From Streptococcus salivarius (lineage in GTDB: Bacteria > Bacillota > Bacilli > Lactobacillales > Streptococcaceae), in the NCBI RefSeq assembly GCF_000785515.1, contig NZ_CP009913.1, positions 462,001-526,000 of the forward strand: a DNA stretch of 64,000 bases, in the 5' to 3' direction. The position numbers were made by a program, and so were the translations under genes. Positions 37,189-46,872 of this stretch are shown here, piece by piece (position 1 is the first letter of the stretch; each line of letters begins with the position of its first letter). The notes under the pieces were generated by a model. That model worked only from the letters and a program-made list of their open reading frames with translations. It ran no database searches and had not been told where the DNA came from.

Positions 37189-37216
37189 GGTTGGACAATG
37201 TGTCCAGCCTTTTTTG
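37189..37216 (+). terminator. Intrinsic terminator after the VanY-SH3b gene
   Basis: GGTTGGACA, ATG, TGTCCAGCC, then T's. Confidence 0.88.
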
Positions 37217-37305
37217 ATAGCCTTTCTTTATCATGAGATTGAATTTTTCAATTTTTGTGACGTCTTTTGGAGTGCTATAATGGTTAATATAGAATCGAGG
37301 TTACT

Positions 37306-38088
37306 ATGAAAATCGCATTGGTACAGATGGATGTTGCTCACGGACAGCCTGTGGAAAATAAAAAGCACGTGAAAGAGATGTTGGAAAGGACGCTTGATGA
37401 CAATCCCGATGTTATTGTGCTTCCTGAAATGTGGAATACAGGCTATGCTTTAGATGAACTGAATGGGCTTGCAGACAAGGAAGGTTTGGACTCTCAAGAA
37501 CTCTTGTCTCATTTTGCTAGGAAACATGCTGTGGCTATTATCGGAGGGTCCGTTGCTATTGAGAAGGACGGCAAATTCTACAACACGACCTACGTCTACA
37601 ATAAGTCTGGGGACCTAATCAATACCTACAGCAAGGTCCATCTCTTTGGCCTCATGGCAGAGGACCAGTACATGTCTGCTGGGTCTTCGGAGTCTGTATT
37701 TGAGCTTGATGCTGTGACAGCTGCTAGTGTCATTTGTTATGATATTCGTTTTCCTGAATGGGTGCGAACACAGATGGCACAAGGGGCCAAGGTACTTTTT
37801 GTGGTAGCGCAGTGGCCAGAACCTCGTGTGCAGCAATGGGAGATTTTGTTAAAGGCGCGTGCGGTTGAAAATCAAGCTTTTGTAGTTGCTGTTAATCGTG
37901 TCGGAACAGGACCAGACGATGTCTTTTCAGGGCATTCTATGGTTATCGATCCACTTGGAAATGTGGTCTTAGAATCCAAGGAGCATGAGGAGGGCATTTT
38001 TACGGCCGATATTAATCTTGAAGAGGTAGATAAGGTTCGAGGTCAGATTCCTGTTTTTGAGGATCGTCGCACGGACTTGTATCATTAA
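37306..38088 (+). CDS. Carbon-nitrogen hydrolase, omega-amidase-like
   Basis: 260 residues of the nitrilase superfamily with the Glu-Lys-Cys triad visible: Glu in VLPEMWNTGY, Lys in YSKVHLFG and Cys in VICYDIRFPE. Members next to a methionine/glutamine aminotransferase usually hydrolyse alpha-ketoglutaramate or ketosuccinamate (omega-amidase, MtnU/YafV group). The neighbour 9 bases downstream is such an aminotransferase, so the pair probably makes transamination from glutamine irreversible, for example in methionine salvage. The specific substrate is inferred. Confidence 0.88.
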   Translation: MKIALVQMDVAHGQPVENKKHVKEMLERTLDDNPDVIVLPEMWNTGYALDELNGLADKEGLDSQELLSHFARKHAVAIIGGSVAIEKDGKFYNTTYVYNKSGDLINTYSKVHLFGLMAEDQYMSAGSSESVFELDAVTAASVICYDIRFPEWVRTQMAQGAKVLFVVAQWPEPRVQQWEILLKARAVENQAFVVAVNRVGTGPDDVFSGHSMVIDPLGNVVLESKEHEEGIFTADINLEEVDKVRGQIPVFEDRRTDLYH

Positions 38089-38097
38089 GGAGCGTTT

Positions 38098-39279
38098 ATG
38101 TTATTTGAAGAATCGGACTTATTGAAGGCATTGCCAGAACAGTTTTTTGCAGGTTTGGTTGCTAAGGTTAATGCCAAGGTGGCGGAAGGAGCAGATGTTA
38201 TCAATCTCGGTCAAGGCAATCCCGACCAACCGACCTATGACCATATTGTTGAGGCGCTGTGTCTTTCAGCGAAAAATCCTGCTAGCCATAAGTATTCACA
38301 GTTTCGAGGCAATCGTCCTTTTAAGGAAGCAGCTGCTAGTTTTTACAGGAAACATTATGGGGTCGATTTGGATGCAGAGCGTGAGATTTGTGTCATGGGT
38401 GGAGCTAAAATTGGACTAGTGGAATTGCCTCTAGCTTTGATGAATCCTGGCGACCTCTTGCTCTTGCCTGACCCAGGTTATCCAGATTACTTGTCAGGAG
38501 TGAGTTTAGGCCGTGTGACCTATGAAACCTTTCCTTTGACGGCTGAAAATGATTTCTTGCCAGATCTGGATGCCATTCCAGAGGAGACAGCTCGCCGTGC
38601 TAAGTTTATCTATATCAATTATCCGAATAATCCGACGGGGGCTGTGGCGACTAAGGCTTTTTATGAAAAGTTAGTTGCCTGGGCTAAGACCTACGAAGTA
38701 GGTGTGGTGAGTGATTTAGCCTATGGAGCTTTGGGTTATCAGGGCTATGAGAATCCTAGCTTCTTGTCAACGCCTGGTGCTAAAGATGTGGGCATTGAGT
38801 TCTATACTTTCTCGAAAACCTTCAATATGGCTGGTTGGCGTCTGGCCTTTGCGGCTGGGAATGAGCAAATGATTGAAGCCTTAAATCTGATTCAAGACCA
38901 TCTTTTTGTGGGAATCTTTCCTGCCTTGCAGGAGGCTGGGATTGCAGCCCTCTCAGACCCTAAATCTGAGGAGGCTGTTGCTCAACTGAATGCGACTTAT
39001 GATAGCCGTCGAGATGCTTTTGTCCAGGCAGCTGCTAAGATTGGCTGGCAGGCCTTTCCATCCAGAGGTTCTTTCTATGCTTGGATGCCTGTGCCAGAGG
39101 GGTATACCAGTGAGAGTTTTGCGGATCTTTTGCTTGAGAAGGCCCATGTTGCTGTGGCACCAGGTAAAGGATTTGGTCTTGCGGGTGACGCTTATGTTCG
39201 TATTGGGCTTTTGGTAGAGCCAGAGCGTCTGGTAGAAGCGGTCAATCGTATCGCCAACTTGCATTTATTTAATAACTAG
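38098..39279 (+). CDS. PLP-dependent aminotransferase (class I/II, MtnE-like)
   Basis: 393 residues. Fold type I aminotransferase: INLGQGNPDQPTYD, YSQFRGNRPFKEA, NYPNNPTGA, and the PLP-lysine motif in TFSKTFNMAGWR, with late RIGLLVEP. AAGGAGCG lies before the ATG, and it follows the omega-amidase gene by 9 bases, so they form a two-gene operon. A role as glutamine- or methionine-type transaminase (as in B. subtilis MtnE) is likely from context. Sequence alone does not fix the amino acid used. Confidence 0.9.
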   Translation: MLFEESDLLKALPEQFFAGLVAKVNAKVAEGADVINLGQGNPDQPTYDHIVEALCLSAKNPASHKYSQFRGNRPFKEAAASFYRKHYGVDLDAEREICVMGGAKIGLVELPLALMNPGDLLLLPDPGYPDYLSGVSLGRVTYETFPLTAENDFLPDLDAIPEETARRAKFIYINYPNNPTGAVATKAFYEKLVAWAKTYEVGVVSDLAYGALGYQGYENPSFLSTPGAKDVGIEFYTFSKTFNMAGWRLAFAAGNEQMIEALNLIQDHLFVGIFPALQEAGIAALSDPKSEEAVAQLNATYDSRRDAFVQAAAKIGWQAFPSRGSFYAWMPVPEGYTSESFADLLLEKAHVAVAPGKGFGLAGDAYVRIGLLVEPERLVEAVNRIANLHLFNN

Positions 39280-39292
39280 ATAGCAATCATGA

Positions 39293-39327
39293 ACCAAGTA
39301 GTTGAAAAAGACTGCTTGTTTTTTTTC
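39293..39327 (+). terminator. Intrinsic terminator
   Basis: CAAGTAGT (39295-39302) pairs with ACTGCTTG (39311-39318), followed by eight T's. Confidence 0.82.
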
Positions 39328-39346
39328 ATGTTAATTTCAATTTTTC

Positions 39347-39375
39347 TTGACAAATGAATAAAAATACAATAAACT
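39347..39375 (+). promoter_or_regulatory. argC promoter with ARG box in the spacer
   Basis: TTGACA (39347-39352), 17-bp spacer, TAAACT (39370-39375). The spacer plus one base (39353-39370) matches 16 of 18 positions of the B. subtilis AhrC ARG-box consensus CATGAATAAAAATKCAAK. A second half-like TATTTATTCA lies at about 39383-39392. ArgR/AhrC binding here would block polymerase directly, giving arginine repression of argCJBD. Confidence 0.8.
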
Positions 39376-39406
39376 AGTTACATATTTATTCAAAAGGAGT
39401 GCATAA

Positions 39407-40429
39407 ATGAAAATTTCAATCGTTGGTATCACTGGTTATAGTGGTTTAGAGTTAGTTAAAATTTTGAATAATCATAAAAAAGTGGAACTTGTTTCTATTC
39501 ACGCAACCAAGGAAGTGGGCCGACGATTGTCTGATGTGTATCCCTATCTGACAGGTGTTTGTGACTTAGAAATTGAAGCTTACAATGCGGAAAAGATTAT
39601 GCAAAAGGCGGATCTGGTTTTCTTTGCCACACCTTCAGGAGTCGCTAGTACGCTAGCAGAGGAATTTGTTCTGGCTGATTTTCCTATTATTGATTTGTCT
39701 GGCGATCATCGCTTGCCAGCAGATGTTTATCAAGAATGGTATAAAAAATCACCTGCTAAGCACAGTGTTTTGAATAAATTTACATATGCATTATCAGAAT
39801 ATGCAGATGTGAAGGATAAGAAATTTATTGCCAATCCTGGATGCTATGCGACAGCGACAGAGTTAGCCTTGATTCCTTTGGTGGCAGTTAGTTTGATTGA
39901 GACGGAGAGTGTCATTGTGGATGCTAAGTCTGGTTTAACTGGTGCGGGTAAGGCTTTGAGTGAGTCTAGTCATTTTGTCAATGTTCACGATAATTACGTG
40001 ACTTATAAACTCAATCATCATCAGCATATTCCTGAGATTGTTCAAACCTTGCAGGTCTTTAATCCGGAAATGCCTGAGATTCAGTTTTCAACGTCGCTTT
40101 TACCCGTTAATCGTGGAATCATGGCTACGGTTTATTGTAAGTTGAAGAAGAACGTGACTGTAGCTGATGTAGCTTCAGCATTCACAAAGGCTTATAGTGA
40201 TAAACTCTTTGTACGTGTGCAAGACAGTTTGCCAGAACTACACAACGTTATTGGATCGAATTTTACAGATATTGGCTTTGCCTATAATGAGAAAACCAAT
40301 GTTCTGACTGTTATTTCGGTCATTGATAATTTGATCAAGGGTGCTGCTGGACATGCAGTGCAAAATCTCAACCTCATGCAGGGGTGGGATGAGACAGAAG
40401 GTTTGCTTCTGACACCGTCATACTTGTAG
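39407..40429 (+). CDS. argC: N-acetyl-gamma-glutamyl-phosphate reductase
   Basis: 340 residues, normal length. It reduces N-acetylglutamyl phosphate to the semialdehyde with NADPH, step 3 of arginine synthesis. The N-terminal nucleotide-binding [14 protein letters not shown] and the catalytic Cys146 in NPGCYATA are clear. The substrate-binding HHQHIPEI segment and C-terminal [13 protein letters not shown] are also present. AAAAGGAG precedes the ATG. First gene of the argCJBD operon, downstream of the ARG box. Confidence 0.97.
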   Translation: MKISIVGITGYSGLELVKILNNHKKVELVSIHATKEVGRRLSDVYPYLTGVCDLEIEAYNAEKIMQKADLVFFATPSGVASTLAEEFVLADFPIIDLSGDHRLPADVYQEWYKKSPAKHSVLNKFTYALSEYADVKDKKFIANPGCYATATELALIPLVAVSLIETESVIVDAKSGLTGAGKALSESSHFVNVHDNYVTYKLNHHQHIPEIVQTLQVFNPEMPEIQFSTSLLPVNRGIMATVYCKLKKNVTVADVASAFTKAYSDKLFVRVQDSLPELHNVIGSNFTDIGFAYNEKTNVLTVISVIDNLIKGAAGHAVQNLNLMQGWDETEGLLLTPSYL

Positions 40430-40457
40430 ATGTAAGCATAGAGTTAGGAGAAAAAAT

Positions 40458-41651
40458 ATGAAAGTCATTGAAGGAACAATTGCCAGCCCGTTAGGATTCT
40501 CAGCAGATGGGCTACATGCAGGATTTAAAAAGAGAAAAATGGATTTTGGTTGGATTGTCTCTGAAAAACCAGCCAGTGTGGCAGGGGTTTACACGACCAA
40601 TAAGGTTATCGCAGCTCCTTTGATTGTGACCAAGACCTCGGTAAAAAAGGCTGGGAAAATGAAGGCCATCGTTGTAAACTCAGGTGTAGCCAATTCTTGT
40701 ACAGGGACTCAAGGATTGGAGGATGCTTACACCATGCAGGAGTGGACCGCTGAAAAGTTAGGTGTTGAACCAGATTTGGTTGGTGTGGCTTCTACAGGGA
40801 TTATCGGTGAGTTGCTACCAATGGATACACTGAAAAACGGTTTTTCCAAGTTAGTGGTTAATGGTAATGCTGATGATTTTGCTAAGGCGATTTTGACGAC
40901 AGATACAGCAACTAAGACTATTGCTGTGACGGAGACTTTTGGTCGTGATGTTGTCACTATGGCTGGTGTCGCTAAGGGTTCAGGCATGATTCACCCGAAT
41001 ATGGCAACCATGCTTGGGTTTATTACTTGTGATGCCAATATTTCTAGTGACACCCTTCAATTAGCCTTGAGCCAAAATGTGGAAAAGACCTTTAATCAGA
41101 TTACAGTTGATGGGGATACATCAACTAATGATATGGTTCTTGTCATGTCAAATGGTTGCACGCTCAATGAAGAGATTCTGCCAGGTACACCAGAATTTGA
41201 TAAGTTTTCAAAAATGCTTAATTTCGTGATGCAAGAACTGGCTAAGAAAATTGCCAAGGATGGTGAAGGTGCCAATAAACTCATCCAAGTTGATGTGGTT
41301 AATGCCCCTAATGCCCTTGATGCTCGTATGATGGCAAAATCTGTTGTCGGTTCAAGCCTGGTCAAAACAGCCATTTTTGGTGAAGATCCTAACTGGGGGC
41401 GTATTCTAGCTGCTGTTGGTTATGCCGGTGTGGACGTTCCTGTGGACAATGTTGATATTATGCTTGGCGGTCTAGCAGTCATGCTAGCCTCTAGTCCTGT
41501 GACCTTTGATGATGAGGAAATGAAAGACATCATGCATGAGGATGAAGTGACCATTACGGTAGATCTTCATGCTGGACATGAAAAAGGAACCGCTTGGGGT
41601 TGTGATCTTTCTTACGATTACGTTAAGATTAATGCCCTCTATCACACTTAG
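40458..41651 (+). CDS. argJ: Bifunctional ornithine acetyltransferase / N-acetylglutamate synthase
   Basis: 397 residues. ArgJ recycles the acetyl group from acetylornithine to glutamate and can also make acetylglutamate from acetyl-CoA. The autocleavage region KGSGMIHPNMATMLGFITCD is visible; cleavage occurs before the Thr of ATML to give alpha and beta chains. ArgJ in the operon explains the absence of argA/argE. TTAGGAGAAAA gives a good ribosome-binding site. Whether this copy is bifunctional or only transfers from acetylornithine cannot be read from sequence. Confidence 0.97.
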   Translation: MKVIEGTIASPLGFSADGLHAGFKKRKMDFGWIVSEKPASVAGVYTTNKVIAAPLIVTKTSVKKAGKMKAIVVNSGVANSCTGTQGLEDAYTMQEWTAEKLGVEPDLVGVASTGIIGELLPMDTLKNGFSKLVVNGNADDFAKAILTTDTATKTIAVTETFGRDVVTMAGVAKGSGMIHPNMATMLGFITCDANISSDTLQLALSQNVEKTFNQITVDGDTSTNDMVLVMSNGCTLNEEILPGTPEFDKFSKMLNFVMQELAKKIAKDGEGANKLIQVDVVNAPNALDARMMAKSVVGSSLVKTAIFGEDPNWGRILAAVGYAGVDVPVDNVDIMLGGLAVMLASSPVTFDDEEMKDIMHEDEVTITVDLHAGHEKGTAWGCDLSYDYVKINALYHT

Positions 41652-41677
41652 ACTATCTAAGGAAAAGGAGTTAACTG

Positions 41678-42415
41678 ATGACTACTGAATATATTGTAAT
41701 TAAGATTGGTGGAGTAGCCAGTAAACAGCTAACTCCTGAGATACTGACCAGACTGTCAGAATGGCAGCAGGCTGGTCAAAAAATAATCATCATCCATGGG
41801 GGTGGTTTTGCTATTAATCAGCTGATGGAGGAGAATCATATTCCAATTCACAAGGTCAATGGTCTTCGTGTGACTGGTCAGTCAGATATGGCCTTGATTA
41901 GAGAAGCTTTGGTTGACATAGTTGGGAAAAACTTAGCAGGTGAGCTGACAACTGCAGGTTTGCCAGCCTATCAGGTCATAGATGAGCTTCCGGACCTTGT
42001 TCATGCTGATTTCTTAGATCAAGAGACCTATGGTTTTGTGGGTGAAGTCAAAAACATCACTAATCAAACCCTAGTGACCCTCCTATCTCAAGGCAAACTT
42101 CCCTTGATTCCTAGTCTAGGCTATAGTGAGCAGGGGGATTTGCTCAATATCAATGCCGATTACCTTGCTAGAGCTGTGGCAATTAGTCTAGGTGCCAAAA
42201 AACTTATCCTCATGACAGATGTCAAAGGAGTTTTAGAGAATGGTCAGGTTTTGGAACAGCTGAACTTTGTGGACGTTCAGAAAAAAATAGATTCAGGTGT
42301 GATAACTGGAGGCATGATTCCTAAAATTCAAAGTGCTGCTCAGACAGTTCAAGCTGGTGTCGAGCAGGTCATTATTGGTGATAACCTGACAGACGGTACC
42401 ATAATCAAGGAGTAA
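41678..42415 (+). CDS. argB: Acetylglutamate kinase
   Basis: 245 residues, at the shorter end for ArgB and lacking the N-terminal helix associated with arginine-inhibited, hexameric forms. It phosphorylates N-acetylglutamate with ATP. Motifs: IKIGG near the start, IIHGGGFAINQL, NINADYLARAVA, and GGMIPKIQSA for ATP and substrate binding. GGAAAAGGAG precedes the ATG. It lies between argJ and argD with 26- and 3-base gaps. Confidence 0.96.
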   Translation: MTTEYIVIKIGGVASKQLTPEILTRLSEWQQAGQKIIIIHGGGFAINQLMEENHIPIHKVNGLRVTGQSDMALIREALVDIVGKNLAGELTTAGLPAYQVIDELPDLVHADFLDQETYGFVGEVKNITNQTLVTLLSQGKLPLIPSLGYSEQGDLLNINADYLARAVAISLGAKKLILMTDVKGVLENGQVLEQLNFVDVQKKIDSGVITGGMIPKIQSAAQTVQAGVEQVIIGDNLTDGTIIKE

Positions 42416-42418
42416 ACA

Positions 42419-43549
42419 ATGACAAAACTATTTTCAAATTATAAGCGGGCAGCGATTGATTTTGCTTCGTCTCAGGGCAATTATTTGACGGATACAGATG
42501 GCAAGACCTACTTGGATTTTTCATCAGGTATCGGGGTAACCAATCTGGGTTACCATCCCCATGTCAATCAGGCTTTGACAGAACAGGTGGGGAAGATTTT
42601 GCACCAGCCTAATCTTTATCACAATCAGTTGCAAGAAGATGTTGCTGACCTTTTAATTGGTGACAAGGACTATCTGGCCTTTTTCTGTAACAGTGGTGCA
42701 GAGGCCAATGAGGCAGCCATCAAAATCGCCCGTAAGGCTTCAGGTAAACAAGAAATCATTACCTTCCAAAATTCCTTCCATGGTCGAACGTTTGAATCTA
42801 TGTCTGCCACTGGTCAGGATAAAATCAAACAAGGTTTTGGTGAAGGTGTGCCCCACTTTAGCTATGCTATTTTCAATGACATAGACAGTGTCAAGGCCCT
42901 AGCTAGTGAAGGAACTGCAGCTATTATGCTGGAGTTGGTTCAAGGGGAATCAGGTGTGCAACCTGCGGATCAGGACTTTATTAAGGATTTATCTGATTTT
43001 TGTAAGGAGACAGGTATTTACCTCATTGTAGATGAGGTTCAGACAGGAATTGGTCGTACTGGTAAGCTCTTTGCTTATGAGCACTACGATATTGAACCAG
43101 ATATCTTTACTCTGGCCAAAGGTTTGGCCAATGGGGTGCCAGTTGGAGCCATGCTTGCCAAGTCCTCCCTTGGGGCAGCTTTTTCTTACGGAAGTCATGG
43201 CTCTACCTTTGGAGGAAACAAACTGGCCATGGCGGCTGCCAAGGCTACGCTTGAAGTTATGTTGGCTCCAGGATTTCTGGATACTGCTCTTGAAAATGGA
43301 AACAAGCTACAAGCACAATTGCAGGCAGCTTTATCTGATAAAGAGACAGTTACCACTGTACGTGGTTTGGGCTATATGATTGGGATTGAGACCACTGGCG
43401 ATTTGGGAGAATTGGTTCAGGCAGCTAGAGATAAAGGGTTGATTGTCTTAACTGCAGGGACAAATGTGATTCGTCTTTTGCCACCAATCACCCTAAGTGA
43501 TACTGAAATCGAAAAGGGTGTGGCTATCCTATCAGAAATATTTGACTAG
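42419..43549 (+). CDS. argD: Acetylornithine aminotransferase
   Basis: 376 residues. Class III PLP aminotransferase that makes acetylornithine from the semialdehyde. NSGAEANEAAIKIARKA, the VDEVQTGIGRTGKLFAYEHY segment, the PLP-lysine region TLAKGLANGVPVGAM and GSTFGGNKLAMAA are all present. It begins 3 bases after argB, with AAGGAG inside the end of argB. It is the last gene of the operon, before a strong terminator. Confidence 0.96.
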   Translation: MTKLFSNYKRAAIDFASSQGNYLTDTDGKTYLDFSSGIGVTNLGYHPHVNQALTEQVGKILHQPNLYHNQLQEDVADLLIGDKDYLAFFCNSGAEANEAAIKIARKASGKQEIITFQNSFHGRTFESMSATGQDKIKQGFGEGVPHFSYAIFNDIDSVKALASEGTAAIMLELVQGESGVQPADQDFIKDLSDFCKETGIYLIVDEVQTGIGRTGKLFAYEHYDIEPDIFTLAKGLANGVPVGAMLAKSSLGAAFSYGSHGSTFGGNKLAMAAAKATLEVMLAPGFLDTALENGNKLQAQLQAALSDKETVTTVRGLGYMIGIETTGDLGELVQAARDKGLIVLTAGTNVIRLLPPITLSDTEIEKGVAILSEIFD

Positions 43550-43557
43550 AACATAAA

Positions 43558-43587
43558 AATCACTTGATTCTTGAATCAAGTGATTTC
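43558..43587 (+). terminator. Bidirectional terminator between argD and the deacetylase gene
   Basis: AAATCACTTGATTC, TT, GAATCAAGTGATTT: a perfect palindrome ending in T's on the plus strand and preceded by A's, serving both converging genes. Confidence 0.88.
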
Positions 43588-43589
43588 TT

Positions 43590-44468
43590 TTACTCATTGT
43601 CAGTAGCAATCTCGCTGAGAAGTCCTTTAGCTGTTGTTGTTGGCAGAATACGGACACGATTAAGTGAGAGGAGACCATCCTTGGCACTAGCTAGCCCTTC
43701 GTTAGTTGTCAGTCCTAACTTGTATGTTTTCTTAGCTAGGTCCAGTGTCGTTTGATTGTAGCGACCTGATGGGTAGGCAATGGTATTGACCTTGGTATTG
43801 AGTTTGTTTTCAAGGAAGTCAATAGAATCCGTTAATTCAACCTTTTGTGTTGCCTTGTCAGTGGCTGATAAATCAGGGTGGTTAACCGTATGAGACTGGA
43901 AGCTCATGCCGTGCGCCATCATTTCTTTCATCTGCTTGACGGTAAGATTTCCAGCATTTCCTTTCTTAACGAAGCCAGTGATCACATTGTTGGTTGCCTT
44001 AGCCTTATATTTTTTGAGAATCGGATAGGCAATCGTATAGAAGTCTTCGTTACCATCATCAAAGGTCAGCCAAACAACCTTCTTAGCAGGCAAGGCATTT
44101 TCGGTGAAGGCTTTATAGGCTTCTTCAGGCGTTAGGAAATAGTAGCCTGCCTTGGCCAAGGCCTTGATTTGTGCCTCGAAGAGGTCTGGGTCAACGATAA
44201 GGTTGGCGTTAGAAGCTTCAGAAGGATCCATGACGTGTACAGCATGATACATCAGGATAGGGATTTGGACAGGCTCGTCATAGGTTTTCCATTTAGCTGT
44301 CGTCTTAGACTGACTGGTTTGAGACTGTTGTTGGTTGCTTTTCGACTGGTTTGGTCGGTTTAACATAAAAACTGCCAGTAAGCCAAGAAGGACTAGGTTT
44401 AGGAAAAGCAGAAGAAGGTTCAGTTTCTTTCTGTTAGCGTTAGTTGAATTTTTCTTTTGAGAAGTCAT
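43590..44468 (-). CDS. Membrane-anchored polysaccharide deacetylase (NodB domain)
   Basis: 292 residues from the ATG at 44468, preceded by AAAGGGGATACA; a TTG five codons upstream lies in the Shine-Dalgarno itself and is rejected. A basic N-terminus and one transmembrane helix (about 15-38) are followed by a Gln/Ser linker and a NodB-type domain. Its motifs are LMYHAVH, LTFDDGNED (metal-binding Asp pair), and SHTVNHPDLS (metal-binding His pair), with YPSGRYNQ later. Enzymes of this group remove acetyl groups from peptidoglycan or other surface glycans. Substrate not determined. Confidence 0.88.
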   Translation of the reverse strand: MTSQKKNSTNANRKKLNLLLLFLNLVLLGLLAVFMLNRPNQSKSNQQQSQTSQSKTTAKWKTYDEPVQIPILMYHAVHVMDPSEASNANLIVDPDLFEAQIKALAKAGYYFLTPEEAYKAFTENALPAKKVVWLTFDDGNEDFYTIAYPILKKYKAKATNNVITGFVKKGNAGNLTVKQMKEMMAHGMSFQSHTVNHPDLSATDKATQKVELTDSIDFLENKLNTKVNTIAYPSGRYNQTTLDLAKKTYKLGLTTNEGLASAKDGLLSLNRVRILPTTTAKGLLSEIATDNE

Positions 44469-44641
44469 TGTATCCCCTTTCAAATAGGTCTAGCTATTAT
44501 TCTAACAAAAATGGAGTGGAAATGCACAGAATTTTCAGTAAAAAAGAATACTTAGCTCCTTAAATGGCAACAATATTCTGTCAATTCCGATAGAAATATG
44601 TTACAATTAAAAAAATGTATGTTTTTAAGGAGAAATCGTAA

Positions 44642-45928
44642 ATGTCTATTAAAATTGGATTGCTTGGCTTTGGTACAGTAGCTAGCGGTATTCCCTTCCT
44701 CTTGAAGGAAAATGGTGAAAAGGTTCTTGCAGCCTCACGTGACCAACTCGAAATTGCAAAAGTTTTGGTTAAAGATGACGAGGAAAAAAATCGTCTTATC
44801 GCTGCAGGCAACGACTACAATTTTGTCACAAATGTTGACGAAATCCTTAACGATGATGAGATTCAAATCGTTGTTGAATTGATGGGTCGTATCGAGCCAG
44901 CTCGTACCTTTATCACAAAAGCACTTGAAGCAGGTAAAAACGTTGTTTCTGCCAACAAAGACTTGATTGCTACTCACGGTAAAGAGTTGATTTCTCTTGC
45001 CCAAGATAAGGGTGTAGCTTTCTACTATGAAGCTGCCGTTGCCGGTGGTATTCCAATTTTGCGTACTTTGGCTAATTCTTTGACATCTGACAAGGTGACA
45101 CGTATCCTTGGTGTGCTCAACGGAACATCTAACTTTATGATGACTAAGATGGTTGACGAAGGTTGGTCATATGAGGATGCTCTTAAGACTGCCCAAGAAC
45201 TTGGTTATGCTGAAAGTGATCCAACCAACGACGTTGAAGGTATTGATGCTGCTTATAAAGCTGTTATCCTTAGCCAATTTGGTTTTGGTGCCACAATTGA
45301 TTTCGACGATGTGACTCACAAGGGGATTACAAACATCTCTACTGATGATGTAGCTGTCGCTCAAGAATTGGGCTATGTCATCAAATTGGTTGGTGATGTG
45401 CGTGAAGTAGAATCAGGTATCTCTGCAGAAGTATCACCAACATTCTTGCCAAAAAATCACCCACTTGCTAGTGTCAACGATGTTATGAATGCAGTCTTTG
45501 TTGAATCTATCGGTATTGGTGAATCAATGTACTACGGTCCAGGTGCTGGTCAAAAACCAACAGCAACATCTGTTTTGGCAGACATTATCCGTATTGCTCG
45601 TCGTCTTTCAGATGGCAATGTTGGTAAACCATTCAACGAGTTCCGTCGCGACTTGCCATTGGCTAATCCAGCGGACGTTAAGAGCAACTACTACTTTGCC
45701 CTTGATACGCCAGACGAAAAAGGAAAAATCCTTCACTTGTCTGAAATCTTCAACTCAGAAGATATTTCATTTGAACAAGTCTTGCAACAAAAAGCAAATG
45801 GCACAACAGCTCGTATCGTTGTGATTACACATGCTATGTCTAAAACACAACTCAAAGCTGTTACTGAAAAACTTGAAGCAGCAGAAGACTTCACTGTTGT
45901 CAACACATTGAAAGTTTTGTCTAACTAA
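44642..45928 (+). CDS. hom: Homoserine dehydrogenase
   Basis: 428 residues, the common length with a C-terminal ACT regulatory domain (from about 350; [14 protein letters not shown]). It reduces aspartate semialdehyde to homoserine, the branch point to threonine and methionine. The NAD(P)-binding [23 protein letters not shown], catalytic-region [12 protein letters not shown] and the [10 protein letters not shown] motif are present. AAGGAGAAATC precedes the ATG. It is followed 83 bases later by thrB. The ACT domain suggests threonine feedback, as known for the family. Confidence 0.96.
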   Translation: MSIKIGLLGFGTVASGIPFLLKENGEKVLAASRDQLEIAKVLVKDDEEKNRLIAAGNDYNFVTNVDEILNDDEIQIVVELMGRIEPARTFITKALEAGKNVVSANKDLIATHGKELISLAQDKGVAFYYEAAVAGGIPILRTLANSLTSDKVTRILGVLNGTSNFMMTKMVDEGWSYEDALKTAQELGYAESDPTNDVEGIDAAYKAVILSQFGFGATIDFDDVTHKGITNISTDDVAVAQELGYVIKLVGDVREVESGISAEVSPTFLPKNHPLASVNDVMNAVFVESIGIGESMYYGPGAGQKPTATSVLADIIRIARRLSDGNVGKPFNEFRRDLPLANPADVKSNYYFALDTPDEKGKILHLSEIFNSEDISFEQVLQQKANGTTARIVVITHAMSKTQLKAVTEKLEAAEDFTVVNTLKVLSN

Positions 45929-46011
45929 TTGATAAGCCCATACTGGTGCATATAAGAAAGGTATTCAAGGAGAAAAGTCGCTGATGACTTTCCTCCTTTT
46001 GGTGTATTATT

Positions 46012-46872
46012 ATGAAAATTACTGTCCCAGCAACATCTGCCAATATTGGTCCAGGTTTTGACTCTGTGGGTGTTGCCGTTTCTAAATATTTGACAATCGA
46101 GGTGCTTGAACCAGCGGATGCATGGCATATCGAACATGATTTAGGCGATATTCCCTCAGATGAAAATAACCTCCTCATTTCAACAGCCTTGCAAGTGAAG
46201 TCTGATTTGCAGCCTCATAAATTGGTGATGACATCAGATATTCCCTTGGCGCGTGGTCTCGGTTCTTCAAGTTCTGTTATTGTCGCAGGAATCGAGTTGG
46301 CCAATCAATTGGCAGACTTGAAGCTCTCAGACGATGATAAACTTGATATTGCGACCAAGATTGAAGGTCACCCAGACAATGTTGCTCCAGCTATTTTTGG
46401 AAATCTTGTTGTGGCATCTTATGTGGACGAACATGTTAATAGCATCGTTACAGAGTTTCCAGAATGTGCCTTTGTAGCTTTCATTCCGAGCTATGAACTT
46501 AAGACGTCTGATTCACGTGGGGTGCTTCCAAGTGACTTGTCTTACAAAGAAGCTGTAGCTGCATCATCTATTGCCAACGTTGCCATTGCTGCCCTCTTTG
46601 CAGGTGATTTAGTTAAGGCGGGACGTGCTATCCAAGGAGATATGTTCCACGAACGCTACCGTCAAAAACTGGTTAAAGAATTTGCGACTATTAAGGAATT
46701 ATCAGGCCAATACGGTGCTTATGCGACCTATCTCTCAGGTGCTGGTCCAACAGTTATGACCTTGACACCAAATGATCAGGCTGAGGCTCTTAAAACGGCT
46801 ATTGATGGTCTTGGTTTAGATGGTGAAACCTTCATCCTATCTGTGGATAAAGCAGGTGTTGTCGTTGACTAG
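46012..46872 (+). CDS. thrB: Homoserine kinase
   Basis: 286 residues, a GHMP-family kinase that phosphorylates homoserine on the way to threonine. The N-terminal [19 protein letters not shown], the ATP-loop [16 protein letters not shown] and C-terminal [11 protein letters not shown] are the three GHMP motifs. It follows hom in the usual streptococcal order. The rarD frame overlaps its last 8 bases. Confidence 0.96.
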   Translation: MKITVPATSANIGPGFDSVGVAVSKYLTIEVLEPADAWHIEHDLGDIPSDENNLLISTALQVKSDLQPHKLVMTSDIPLARGLGSSSSVIVAGIELANQLADLKLSDDDKLDIATKIEGHPDNVAPAIFGNLVVASYVDEHVNSIVTEFPECAFVAFIPSYELKTSDSRGVLPSDLSYKEAVAASSIANVAIAALFAGDLVKAGRAIQGDMFHERYRQKLVKEFATIKELSGQYGAYATYLSGAGPTVMTLTPNDQAEALKTAIDGLGLDGETFILSVDKAGVVVD

